Assembly: GCA_945834475.1 (NCBI GenBank)
Contig: CAMAHK010000011.1
Coordinates: 1 to 45,869, forward strand
DNA length: 45,869 nucleotides
Direction of reading: 5' to 3'
From: an uncultured Verrucomicrobiota bacterium
Lineage (GTDB): Bacteria > Verrucomicrobiota > Kiritimatiellia > RFP12 > UBA1067
Shown here in pieces: positions 1-7,359 of the stretch (the stretch's first letter is position 1; each line of letters starts with the position of its first letter). The position numbers and the translations under genes are program-made. Below the pieces are notes generated by a model. That model was not told the DNA's origin, ran no database searches, and saw only the letters and a list, made by a program, of their open reading frames with translations.

Positions 1-238
1 GCTCCTCTCTTGTACAAGATATAACGATGCACGCCAGATCAAGGTTCACGTCCCGATTCTCGACGAACCTCAAGTCGAGATAGCGGTCGATGAAGTCCTT
101 ATACTTCTTGCAGTTGTGCACCATGTCGCCGAGATGAACGATGAAATCGACCTTGCTGGATACATATCCCCCTTGTCCGATTAAGCCATTAATGATAAAA
201 TCATCGCATGATTCAATCAAATCACGAAGTCCTGATTC
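1..238 (-). pseudogene. Fragment resembling a calcineurin-like metallophosphoesterase (partial or decayed)
   Basis: Reading leftwards from a TGA at 239-241, one frame stays open to the window edge. It encodes VDFIVHLGDMVHN (about 114-152), which resembles the metal-binding GD block of calcineurin-like phosphoesterases, followed by KDFIDRYLDLRF. The DxH block that should lie some 30 residues upstream is absent, and the frame has no ATG before the GD block; only a TTG at 218-220 could start it. It overlaps the 5' end of the regulator at 208 on the other strand. I read it as a 5'-truncated remnant, or a gene continuing beyond the window with a disrupted start. The family is inferred from one motif only. 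Confidence 0.35.
173..201 (+). promoter_or_regulatory. Possible promoter of the XylR-like regulator
   Basis: TTGTCC (173-178), a 17-nt spacer and TAAAAT (196-201) form a reasonable sigma-70-type promoter. Transcription would start at about 208, the A of the ATG, so the mRNA would be leaderless. This fits the absence of a Shine-Dalgarno sequence. Inferred from spacing and consensus only. Confidence 0.4.
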
Positions 239-1335
239 TCATCAGCGCCGATCCCCCGCACCGCTTTGAGGGGATTGCGCGCTTGGCCGGCGAACACGGC
301 TGGCATATTCGCACGGAGGCGCGTCGCTCGCCGCCGAAAGACTGGCAGGGGGACGGCGTCCTCGCGATGCTGGACGGCTCTCCCGCGCTGATGGACTTCG
401 CGCGCCGCATCCGCCGCCGCGGCATTCCGCTCGTCGACCTCATCGAGGACTGTCCCGAGTTCAAGGTGCCGCGCGTCGCGGGTGATAATCCTGAGATCGG
501 ACGCCTCGCCGCCGCCCATTTCAACGAACGCGACTTCCGTCACGCGGCGTTTTTCTCGGTGCGCCACCATCACTCGCACGACCTCCGTATCGCCGGCTTC
601 AACGAAGTCTGGCGCGGCGCACCGCTCGCGGTCTGGCTCTGGCCGGACGAAGCAGGCGATGCGTCCGACGACTGGCGCAAGATGAGCGCGTGGCTCGCCG
701 CCAAGCTGACGTCCATGCCCAAGCCGCTCGCGATCTTCTGCTGGAACGACTATGACGCGACGCACGTCCTCAACGCCTGCCGCCGGCTTGAGCTGAACGT
801 CCCGAACGATGTCGCCCTGCTCGGCGTGGACAACAACGCCGTCATCTGCGAGCACCAGATCGTCAACCTCTCGTCCATCGCCCACGACCACGCGCGCGTC
901 GGCTACCTTGCGGCCGCGACACTCGAGCGGCTCATGTCCGGAGGCACACTCAAAAGCGATCTCGTCCGCGTGAAGCCCAAGGGCATCGTGACGCGCGAGT
1001 CGACGGAGACATTCGCCGTCTACGATCCCGAGCTCCAGCCCGCGATCGACTTCATCACCCGAAACCTCTCACGTCCCCTCGGTGCCGCGCAGATCGCCGC
1101 CGCCCTGAAGATCCCGCGCATCCGCCTGGATCGGCTTTTTGCAGCCAAACTCGGACGCAGCGCGGGGGCCGAGATCGCCCGCCGCCGCATCGCCGCCGCG
1201 AAGAAGCTCCTCGACCGAACGGACCTCCCGCTCGCCGAGATCGCCTCCCGCTGCGGCTACTGCCACGCCTCCTTCTTCATCCGAACCTTCAAAAAGGCCA
1301 CGGGCAAGACACCTACCGCCTACCGAACGCGATGA
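208..1335 (+). CDS. XylR-like AraC-family transcriptional regulator with LacI-type sensor domain
   Basis: A 375-residue protein. Residues 1-270 form a LacI/PBP1-like ligand-binding domain (GIARLAGEHG near 23-32, GVDNNAVICE near 210). Residues 275-375 form an AraC helix-turn-helix pair ending in a typical recognition segment (LAEIASRCGYCHASFFIRTFKKATGKTP). This domain order is that of the XylR subfamily, which senses a sugar and activates carbohydrate genes. It is the only plus-strand gene here. It ends 16 nt inside the convergent hydrolase gene (stop at 1320-1322). Its natural targets are unknown; neighbouring genes are not sugar genes, although a fucosidase lies 11 kb away. The ATG at 208 has no Shine-Dalgarno. 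Confidence 0.88.
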   Translation: MIQSNHEVLILISADPPHRFEGIARLAGEHGWHIRTEARRSPPKDWQGDGVLAMLDGSPALMDFARRIRRRGIPLVDLIEDCPEFKVPRVAGDNPEIGRLAAAHFNERDFRHAAFFSVRHHHSHDLRIAGFNEVWRGAPLAVWLWPDEAGDASDDWRKMSAWLAAKLTSMPKPLAIFCWNDYDATHVLNACRRLELNVPNDVALLGVDNNAVICEHQIVNLSSIAHDHARVGYLAAATLERLMSGGTLKSDLVRVKPKGIVTRESTETFAVYDPELQPAIDFITRNLSRPLGAAQIAAALKIPRIRLDRLFAAKLGRSAGAEIARRRIAAAKKLLDRTDLPLAEIASRCGYCHASFFIRTFKKATGKTPTAYRTR

Positions 1336-2216
1336 TGCCAGCCCGCGCCCGCGAGTTTCGCAAAGGCTGCGGTCATGTTGGGGACTGTCCCCCACGCGCG
1401 GCGAATCTTCTTTGGGTCGAGAATGCGCGCGTGGCCGGTCACTTTGTTGCGCTCGAGCTTCCAGCCGTTGCGCGTGTCGAGAACGTCCCACCAGATCTCG
1501 CGGTCCATCACCGGCGCCTCGACCGTGATGAAGTCCTGCACGACCATATCCTCCTTCGGCAAAGGCTCGCCTTCGATCGTCTTCTTGAGACACGCGAGAT
1601 AGAAGAGCGCATGATGGTTCGCGATTTCCTTCAGCTTCTCGCTCTTGCCCCAGACCGAGTCGATCGGTGTTTCCTTCACGAGTGACGCGGGGACGACGAC
1701 CTCGGTGACGTTGGCGAGCTTCTCCACCGCCCCGTTCGCGCCGAACGCCGCCGACCATTCGAGCCCGAGCGCCGCGTAGACGTAGCGAAGCGTCACGTCC
1801 TGCGGATTGCAGATTGCGAGCACCGGGAGACGACTCCCCTTTCCGACGCCCGACACCTCCTGATCCTTGAGTGGAATCGCCGCGCCCATCAGCACGACCT
1901 CGCGCACGGCAAGCCCCTTCGCCCCGAGCCGCGACGCGACGCGTGTCACGATACGGCCACCGAGGGAGTGTCCGACCAGCACGAGTTCGTCGCGCTTCTC
2001 GGGCGGCAGCGCCGCGATTTCCGCGACGAACTTGTCCGCCGCCTCATCCGCGTGTTTCGTCGCGAGCGGCCAAAGCGTATCGCCATCCCACGACTTAAAG
2101 ACGACCTCTGCGCCCGGGAATGTCGCCTCAAGCGCCGGAACGACGCCCTCCTGCACCTCCTGCGTCCGCAGCCAACCAGGGAAATACCAAACGATCATAG
2201 CGAGTAGGATATTCAT
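1320..2216 (-). CDS. Alpha/beta hydrolase (RBBP9/YdeN- or lipase-like)
   Basis: 298 residues from the ATG at 2214-2216. The nucleophile elbow GHSLGG follows a predicted strand (ELVLVGHSLGGRIVTRVASRLG), as in serine alpha/beta hydrolases. A candidate acid lies in the NPQD segment and a candidate His in NHHALFY. There is no signal peptide, so it is probably cytoplasmic. The substrate cannot be told from sequence. It starts 14 nt after the transposase stop and its 3' end overlaps the convergent regulator gene. Near its C terminus the reading WGTVPN is encoded by the palindrome GGGGGACAGTCCCC (1380-1393), which recurs at 37363. The open frame extends further upstream, but that part shadows the transposase gene and lacks family similarity. 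Confidence 0.75.
   Translation of the reverse strand: MNILLAMIVWYFPGWLRTQEVQEGVVPALEATFPGAEVVFKSWDGDTLWPLATKHADEAADKFVAEIAALPPEKRDELVLVGHSLGGRIVTRVASRLGAKGLAVREVVLMGAAIPLKDQEVSGVGKGSRLPVLAICNPQDVTLRYVYAALGLEWSAAFGANGAVEKLANVTEVVVPASLVKETPIDSVWGKSEKLKEIANHHALFYLACLKKTIEGEPLPKEDMVVQDFITVEAPVMDREIWWDVLDTRNGWKLERNKVTGHARILDPKKIRRAWGTVPNMTAAFAKLAGAGWHHRVR
1380..1393. repeat. GGGGACTGTCCCCC palindrome, copy 1 of 2
   Basis: The 14-nt word GGGGGACAGTCCCC (here seen from the minus strand) forms a GGGGA/TCCCC stem around CAG. An identical copy lies at 37363-37376. Both copies are inside coding sequence and both are read as G-T-V-P. Confidence 0.5.
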
Positions 2217-2230
2217 TTTTCTTTTAAGGG

Positions 2231-3373
2231 TTAGGCGGACGCGGAGGTCCGCCACGATGAGGTGGGTGGTGTCGGGGCGAGCGCGGCAACGAGCGAGGCG
2301 AGGGTATGTCCCGGGGTGACCGCGCCCGCCCAGACTTCGGCGGCGTTGCGCAAGATGTATTCGTTGCACCACACCGCGCGTTGCTTGTTAAGTCCTGAGC
2401 CAGTCTCAACAGGCGAAATCAACAAGGCCCGCCCTTCGGCGCACGACTTGCGAATCTCTTCGGGCAGCTCCGCTTCCGGTGGAATGCCCCCGGGATAGAC
2501 GCAAATGAAGCGCTGGCCGTTGCGCAAGACGCGCGCAAAGACCGCCCGTTCCTGCGCGCTCGTAAAAGTCGAAATCACTGGCGGCTTCTCGGCCTCGGCT
2601 TCGACTGGCGTTTCATCGTCTGCGTCGAGATGTCGCCGACCCGTTTGCGGACGCTTCCAAAGGAGCCGCGGCTTCAAGTCGTCTTGATAAGCTCCTTGGG
2701 ATGCGACAAAGCCGACAAACGCGGCATTCAAAAGTCCAACGTTGCCGTAGACGTGTGACGTGACAAGACCAAAGCGGTCGCGCGTCCATTTCTTCGGATT
2801 GTTGCGAATGTACGCGCGAACTTTCTCGCGCACCGTCTCATCGGCGGCGAGGCTCTCCCAATAGTCGCGCTGCCACGGCGTCGTACCGACATCGACGACC
2901 CGACCTGCCGATTTGAGATCGCGATAGAGCTTCGAACAATAGCTCTTAAAGCGCCCGATGACCACGCCGAGCTGATGCGGCGAATTCGTCGGCCGTCCGT
3001 CGATCTTCACAAGCAGATGCACGTGATTGGGCATCACGACAAATGTATCTATTGTTGTCCCCGAGTAGTATGCTCCCAAATTGCGTATCGTCTCTTCAAT
3101 CGCCGCCCCGAGATCGTTCAAGACCGCCCGCTCGCCGACGATCGCCCCGAAGATCGTCTTATTGAAAGCCGCCTGAATCGTCACAAAGAACCACCCACGT
3201 GAATAATCGATATCTGGATGACGCAACATCGGCCGCCACCCCTTAACCGACTTTCCCAAAGGTCTCCCCAAACCCTTCACAACCGACTTCCCCAAGGGCT
3301 CCTCCTCGAGCTGGCGGGCCTCCGTGCCCTCGGGCTGGCGGGCCTCCGTGCCCGCATTATTCATCCCCCTCAT
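2231..3373 (-). CDS. REP-associated tyrosine transposase (RAYT, IS200/Y1 family) with DprA-like C-terminal domain
   Basis: 380 residues. The Y1_Tnp domain spans about 49-200: HUH motif MPNHVHLLV (His117, His119) and the probable catalytic tyrosine in WQRDYWES (Tyr171). Residues 245-345 are an extension not needed for single-strand transposition. With YPGGIPP, EIRKSCAEGRALLISP and WCNEYILRNAAEVW it resembles the Rossmann-like part of DprA/Smf (SLOG-like) proteins; this is my inference. The ATG at 3371-3373 is preceded by a strong purine-rich site (GAGGGGGAAGGA). ATG 3227-3229 (AAGGGGTGG upstream) is an alternative that would leave the repeated N-terminal segment (AGTEARQPEGTEARQ, LGKSV twice) untranslated. 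RAYTs act on REP hairpins, and related hairpins sit at both ends of this gene. Downstream, the hydrolase starts after 14 nt. Confidence 0.85.
   Translation of the reverse strand: MRGMNNAGTEARQPEGTEARQLEEEPLGKSVVKGLGRPLGKSVKGWRPMLRHPDIDYSRGWFFVTIQAAFNKTIFGAIVGERAVLNDLGAAIEETIRNLGAYYSGTTIDTFVVMPNHVHLLVKIDGRPTNSPHQLGVVIGRFKSYCSKLYRDLKSAGRVVDVGTTPWQRDYWESLAADETVREKVRAYIRNNPKKWTRDRFGLVTSHVYGNVGLLNAAFVGFVASQGAYQDDLKPRLLWKRPQTGRRHLDADDETPVEAEAEKPPVISTFTSAQERAVFARVLRNGQRFICVYPGGIPPEAELPEEIRKSCAEGRALLISPVETGSGLNKQRAVWCNEYILRNAAEVWAGAVTPGHTLASLVAALAPTPPTSSWRTSASA
2234..2253. repeat. Hairpin at the 3' end of the RAYT gene (REP-like)
   Basis: GGCGGAC / GTCCGCC is a perfect 7-bp stem around GCGGAG. It abuts the RAYT stop codon. 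The stem-loop matches, in opposite orientation, the two hairpins at the 5' end of the gene (3311-3354), with A-T replaced by G-C in the stem. Confidence 0.65.
3239..3300. repeat. Imperfect direct repeat in the RAYT 5' region
   Basis: AACCGACTTtCCCAAaGG (near 3245) recurs as AACCGACTTcCCCAAGGG (near 3281). In the coding frame it yields the duplicated LGKSV(V)KG. It lies between the hairpin copies and the conserved transposase domain. Confidence 0.5.
3311..3354. repeat. Two tandem copies of a REP-like hairpin at the 5' end of the RAYT gene
   Basis: CTGGCGGGCCTCCGTGCCC occurs at 3311-3329 and 3335-3353, a 24-nt period. The core CGGGC / GCCCG stem encloses CTCCGT. The loop and stem match the 2234-2253 hairpin in inverted orientation. 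Paired REPs bordering a RAYT gene are typical of this family. Confidence 0.65.
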
Positions 3374-3383
3374 TCCTTCCCCC

Positions 3384-3503
3384 TCAAAATCGGAACGAAC
3401 AGAAGATCAGCGGCCACAGATTGACACGCTCGGCGGCGGCAGCCGGTTGGCCCAAGAGCACTGACGAGATTAATGCGATCATCAAGAACAGTTTCTGATT
3501 CAT
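3384..3503 (-). CDS. 39-residue secreted peptide or truncated exported-protein gene
   Basis: An ORF too short for most gene callers: MNQKLFLMIALISSVLLG, a hydrophobic signal peptide, then a probable cleavage site QPAAAA and the tail ERVNLWPLIFCSFRF. It has a good ribosome site (GAGGTG 6 nt before the ATG at 3501-3503) and a TATAAT box at 3514-3519, so it looks expressed. The stop lies 10 nt before the transposase start. I interpret it as the 5' end of an exported-protein gene cut off when the transposase element arrived; a genuine secreted micropeptide is the alternative. No family can be assigned from 15 mature residues. Confidence 0.45.
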   Translation of the reverse strand: MNQKLFLMIALISSVLLGQPAAAAERVNLWPLIFCSFRF

Positions 3504-3513
3504 AACACACCTC

Positions 3514-3519
3514 ATTATA
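3514..3519 (-). promoter_or_regulatory. -10 box (TATAAT) upstream of the 39-residue ORF
   Basis: TATAAT on the minus strand, 10 nt upstream of the ATG at 3503. It overlaps the stop codon of the preceding DUF2339 gene. No convincing -35 hexamer is visible. Confidence 0.35.
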
Positions 3520-5320
3520 GTAGAAAAGTTTTTCTAAACCTCAGATAGAGAAACGCGCCGACAATGAGCAAGATACCCACAACCGCGAAAACACCGACGC
3601 GCCCCGGCGTCGCGAGGGATGCCGTGTCAATGAGAAGAACCTTGGCAACGGAAAGGCCCAAGAGCCCCAGTCCAACGAAACGGACCGCCCTGAGACGACG
3701 CACGATGCCAAGCGCCAGAAGGCCAAACGCCGTACCCGCCCAGACCAAGGTCATCAACCCCGTCTTCAACGTCGGCAAGTACAGTCGGCCAATCCAACCG
3801 CTTTCAGCCGAGACATAGATGAAGAGGAAAAGCGATGCAACGGTGAAAATGCAACGCCGTCCACCCGCCAGCCAGCGACCAGCCGCGCAAAGTCGACGCG
3901 CCACAAAGGTCAACGCCGCCACCACCGGCAAGAAGTACAGCGCCCGCAAGCCGATCTCCGAGATAAAGCCAACCGTCCGGAAGCGATAGTAGACATAGGT
4001 TGAATCGTAGAAGTGCAATGCGACACCCAAGAAGGCCACCGAGAGAAGCCCCGTGAGAATCATCGAGAAGACCTCTAGCGTCCGCTCCTTGAAGCGCAGT
4101 CCGAGTTCACCGAGCAGAACCGCCACAAGGGCAAAATCCAGCATCATCCAATCATAGGCCGACGCTTCCATCAACTTGATCACCAACGCGAGGGCCGCGT
4201 AGAGAACCGCCCACGAAATCAGCACCGGCGCACCTGTCCCCGCCGCCCAGTCCCGACGGCGAACGCCGACGGCCAGCGCGGCAAATGCGGCAGCAGCTCC
4301 GCAAAGTCCAAGCGTCGGAGGGTCGTAAGGCGACAGTCGAAGCAGATCGATCAACCACACAAGCGAACCGAGGCACACGAACGCCCAGCAGAAGCCGTTC
4401 TCGCCCGGGAGACGCCGCCGCGCGCCAAGCATCGTGAGCGCGAGGGCCTGTGCCAGCAGGATCGTGCTGTGTACACCCCCCAGCGGATACGCGAAACTGT
4501 GCGCCCCCATCTGATGAGCGACGACGAGCGCCACGAAGCCAATCGGCGTCCAACGGCGCAGATACGCGATCGTCGAAGCGCCGAGCGTCAGCATCGCGAG
4601 ATAGACGGCGAGGAACGTGTCCGCCGACCGGAACTGCGCGATAGAGGGCACGAGAAAACCGCCGACTAATGCGAGGGACGCAATCGTCAACGACTCGAGG
4701 CGGACGGACAACGCACCCGCCGCGACCGTCGCCGCCGCGAGGCCAAGAAAGGCCGCGACTTGCGAGCTGATGACCGGCGGGTCGAAATAGCGATGTCCGA
4801 GGCCGAACGAGAGATAGAGCGCAACAAGTCCGAGCGCCGCAAAGACTTCGCCGAGGATCGCATAGTTCGCACGCCTGAACTTCATCCACGTGCCGCCGAC
4901 CGTGCCGACGAGTCCCCAGAACATCAACCCGTAGACGCGCTGCGCAGGACCGATCCAGCCGCGGTTGATCGCGAGCATCAGGAAATACGCCATCGCACCC
5001 ACCAGGAGCATCGCACCGATCCGCGTCAACCACCGCGTCGCGACGGCAAATTCGCGCGTCATCCCCTGCGGCGCAAAGCCACCGCGCACGGCAAACCAAT
5101 CGCCGACACGGTTGATGAACCGCTCAAAGGCATCCGGTTCCGGCGACGGCATCGGCGCCTTCGGCAGCGACACGCGAATGATCGGCTGGGACTTCACCAC
5201 GACAACCGGCTCAGATTCAGGCGCGACAACGGGCTCGGGCTTCGGCAGCAACGACGCCACTTCCTCCCGAAGCGTATCAATGCGCTTCAAAATCGACTCG
5301 ATCTTAACTCTTTCATCCAT
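3515..5320 (-). CDS. DUF2339 polytopic membrane protein
   Basis: About 601 residues. An N-terminal cytosolic part has a short heptad-like helix (ESILKRIDTLREEVASLL) and a proline/valine-rich linker. From about residue 95 to the end there are some 14-18 hydrophobic segments with the alternating Gly/Leu-rich pattern of DUF2339, starting with WLTRIGAMLLVGAMAYFL. Members of the family are common in Bacteroidetes and Verrucomicrobia and have no established function. The ATG at 5318-5320 is chosen because GGAGG lies 8 nt upstream; an ATG at 5333-5335 or a GTG at 5342-5344 in the same frame are alternatives. A TATAAT box at 5389-5394 suggests its own promoter. Confidence 0.85.
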   Translation of the reverse strand: MDERVKIESILKRIDTLREEVASLLPKPEPVVAPESEPVVVVKSQPIIRVSLPKAPMPSPEPDAFERFINRVGDWFAVRGGFAPQGMTREFAVATRWLTRIGAMLLVGAMAYFLMLAINRGWIGPAQRVYGLMFWGLVGTVGGTWMKFRRANYAILGEVFAALGLVALYLSFGLGHRYFDPPVISSQVAAFLGLAAATVAAGALSVRLESLTIASLALVGGFLVPSIAQFRSADTFLAVYLAMLTLGASTIAYLRRWTPIGFVALVVAHQMGAHSFAYPLGGVHSTILLAQALALTMLGARRRLPGENGFCWAFVCLGSLVWLIDLLRLSPYDPPTLGLCGAAAAFAALAVGVRRRDWAAGTGAPVLISWAVLYAALALVIKLMEASAYDWMMLDFALVAVLLGELGLRFKERTLEVFSMILTGLLSVAFLGVALHFYDSTYVYYRFRTVGFISEIGLRALYFLPVVAALTFVARRLCAAGRWLAGGRRCIFTVASLFLFIYVSAESGWIGRLYLPTLKTGLMTLVWAGTAFGLLALGIVRRLRAVRFVGLGLLGLSVAKVLLIDTASLATPGRVGVFAVVGILLIVGAFLYLRFRKTFLL

Positions 5321-5382
5321 ACCCAAATCCTCCATTTTCTCCACCTCTACACGGCCTCAAATCAAACCAAACGCTCCTCAAC

Positions 5383-7332
5383 TCACCCATTATACCACGC
5401 ATTGAGCTTCGCATTGAACTCGAGCCGTGTTCCCGTCGCCGCCCAGGACTTCACCTGCTCGGTCAGGTTCGCGACTTCCATCGTCACCTTCCGCCGCGGC
5501 ACGAACGGCGCGACGAAGAGCCAGAGAAGAACGCTCTTCACGAACGTCGGCACGAACGCCGGCGAGTCGTCGCGGCCGGCACGCGACCAGATCGAGCCCC
5601 AGAGCCCGCGCGTCCTGACGCCGATCACCTGTACGTTCGGCGGCAGCTCGCGGCAAATGTTGTAGGCGAGCTGACGCGTGCCGATGTCCTCGTACTCGGG
5701 CTCGGTCTGGATGTGTCCCGAGGGATAGAAGATGACGTTCCCGCCCGTCGCGAGCGCATTCTTGACGATGTCGCCGAGCCCCCGCGCAATCGTCGCACCC
5801 TTCGTCGACCGGTTCTTGCGCAGGTCAGGCACCGCCACCGCCCCGAGCGTCTTCAACACCTTCGGCGCAACGAAACCCGTCTTGAAGAAGCTTTCATCGG
5901 CCAGCGGCTTCAGCGGATAGCGCCAGAACTCGGCCCCGACCAGCATCGGGTCAACCATCGCGGGGTGGTTGGGGAGGACGAGAAGAGGTTGAGGTTGAAG
6001 GTTGAGGTTGACGGCGGAGGTTAGACCTTTGACTGCGACCCCGTACCGCGGTGCGTCCTCGCCCGCGGCGCTGCCAACAGCCTCTACAAGACCTCTCACG
6101 TCGACATTATACCGTCTGTGAAAGATCCAGCGGCCGACGTAGAGGAGAACCTTCGTATAGCTGAGCGCAAAGTAGAGCGGTGCGATCGCGAAGAGAATGG
6201 CCAGGAGCGCGAGGAACGCGCGGGGACCGCAGAGTGCGCTCACGCCGATGTAGACAACCGAGGCCGCGAACATGAAGAGGAACGAGACCTGGTTGAAATA
6301 GGCGAGCATCGTATTGAGACGTGGCCCCTTCACAACCTTCTGGATCTCCGCATCCAGCGGCAGCTTGAAGAACCCAAGGTCAAACGCAAGGACACCGATC
6401 AGGATCGCAAATGCCGTCGGCTTGAGCGGCACAAAGAAGAGGATTGAGAGAATCACCGCCGCGAGAAGGCCCGTGACGACCGTCCAACCCAGAAGGAAGA
6501 CCTTGCGGTCGACGAAACCGGCGAGGACCTGTCCCGCGACAATGCCAATCGCCGCCGTGCACAAGACCCCGCCCGTCGCGCTCGCCGAGAGGCCGAGCAT
6601 CTGCTTGCCGTAGACGATGAGCCCCTGCTGGAGCATCGCTGCCGCAAACCAGAAGACGGAGAGCGTGAGGATGACGGCGTTGAGTCCCGGATAGCGCAAC
6701 GTCGCCATTCGCGCGGCGCGGCGGAGGTAACGGACGGGATTGATCGCGTGGATCGTGCGGTTCGGCACCTCCTCGGCGCGAATCGTGTACGAGCCCGCGA
6801 GCCCCAGCACGGCGAACGCGACGAGCGCCCCGCAAGCCACGATTATCGGCGCACGGTCGAAGACGAAGCCCGCCGCGATCGTGCCGCCGAGAACGGCAAG
6901 AAACGCGACGCCTTCCATGCCGCCCATCCCGACTGATATCCGGTCGGCGCCGCCCACGTCGCGGACAAGCGCGTATTTCGCCGGGGAATAGAGCGAACTC
7001 TGGATTCCCATCAGGAGAATCGCCCCGACGACGCACGGAATCGACTGCGTCAGGAAGCCGACGATTGCAAGCGCGACGATCGGCAGTTCCACTCCCTTCG
7101 CGAGCCGGAGGATCTTCACCTTCGGGAAGACGACCGTCAGTCGATCTGCAAGCGGCGAGCAGAGGATGTACGGAAGCACGAGCGCCCCGGCTGTCGCGCC
7201 CATGAAAACGGAATGCAGCCGCTCGTCGGCGAGCCAACCGAGAATCACGAAACTCGCGAACGTCTTCAGGAAGTTATCATTGACAACCCCGAAGAAGTTC
7301 GTGAGGAAGAGGGAGGTGAAGGAGGGTTTCAT
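5383..7332 (-). CDS. MFS transporter fused to 1-acylglycerol-3-phosphate acyltransferase (LplT-PlsC-like)
   Basis: 649 residues. Residues 1-400 form a 12-helix major facilitator resembling lysophospholipid flippase LplT (LTNFFGVVNDNFLKTF, YSPAKYALVRDV). Residues 440-649 are a PlsC-type acyltransferase with the NHxxxxD motif (LPNHPAMVDPMLVG) and a later FYPSGHIQ block. This order matches LplT-Aas-type lysophospholipid re-acylation proteins, but the AMP-dependent synthetase domain is missing; a separate one is encoded at 38145-39827. Between the domains, residues 422-449 hold a REP hairpin and a CAACCT tract read in frame (APRYGV...NLNLQPQP). The ATG at 7332 is used; GTG 7354-7356 is the only upstream alternative. 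It follows the TetR gene by 27 nt, probably co-transcribed. Confidence 0.88.
   Translation of the reverse strand: MKPSFTSLFLTNFFGVVNDNFLKTFASFVILGWLADERLHSVFMGATAGALVLPYILCSPLADRLTVVFPKVKILRLAKGVELPIVALAIVGFLTQSIPCVVGAILLMGIQSSLYSPAKYALVRDVGGADRISVGMGGMEGVAFLAVLGGTIAAGFVFDRAPIIVACGALVAFAVLGLAGSYTIRAEEVPNRTIHAINPVRYLRRAARMATLRYPGLNAVILTLSVFWFAAAMLQQGLIVYGKQMLGLSASATGGVLCTAAIGIVAGQVLAGFVDRKVFLLGWTVVTGLLAAVILSILFFVPLKPTAFAILIGVLAFDLGFFKLPLDAEIQKVVKGPRLNTMLAYFNQVSFLFMFAASVVYIGVSALCGPRAFLALLAILFAIAPLYFALSYTKVLLYVGRWIFHRRYNVDVRGLVEAVGSAAGEDAPRYGVAVKGLTSAVNLNLQPQPLLVLPNHPAMVDPMLVGAEFWRYPLKPLADESFFKTGFVAPKVLKTLGAVAVPDLRKNRSTKGATIARGLGDIVKNALATGGNVIFYPSGHIQTEPEYEDIGTRQLAYNICRELPPNVQVIGVRTRGLWGSIWSRAGRDDSPAFVPTFVKSVLLWLFVAPFVPRRKVTMEVANLTEQVKSWAATGTRLEFNAKLNAWYNG
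5389..5397 (-). promoter_or_regulatory. Extended -10 promoter (TGGTATAAT) for the DUF2339 gene
   Basis: TGGTATAAT on the minus strand, inside the last codons of the upstream MFS-acyltransferase gene and 68 nt before the DUF2339 ATG. The same extended -10 word occurs upstream of the rpiB-glyA gene (21859) and the 66-residue membrane protein (45778), suggesting a common vegetative promoter form. Confidence 0.45.
5986..6011. repeat. CAACCT/GGTTGA tandem tract inside the MFS-acyltransferase gene
   Basis: Four units of GGTTGA with one extra A, reading CAACCT on the coding strand, translated as NLNLQPQP just before the acyltransferase domain. Related tracts: 23843, 25160, 27107, 29791, 40914, 41694. 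Confidence 0.75.
6041..6071 (+). repeat. REP-like hairpin copy A (in MFS-acyltransferase gene)
   Basis: Head CCGTA, then 5' arm CCGCGGtGCG, loop TCCT, 3' arm CGCCCGCGG (6046-6068): a 9-bp stem with one bulged T. Subtype GtGCG/CGCC. In the gene it is read as part of EDAPRYGV. Confidence 0.75.
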
Positions 7333-7359
7333 GTTTGAGTTGAAGTTAACTCTCACAAC

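Noticed and set aside
9-18. Perfect palindrome CTTGTACAAG at the left edge
   Set aside because: Ten bases, inside the phosphoesterase-like frame, no second copy; chance is sufficient.
2217-2372. Longer start for the alpha/beta hydrolase
   Set aside because: The upstream extension is Arg-rich, overlaps the transposase gene and has no family similarity; ATG 2214-2216 begins directly at the fold.
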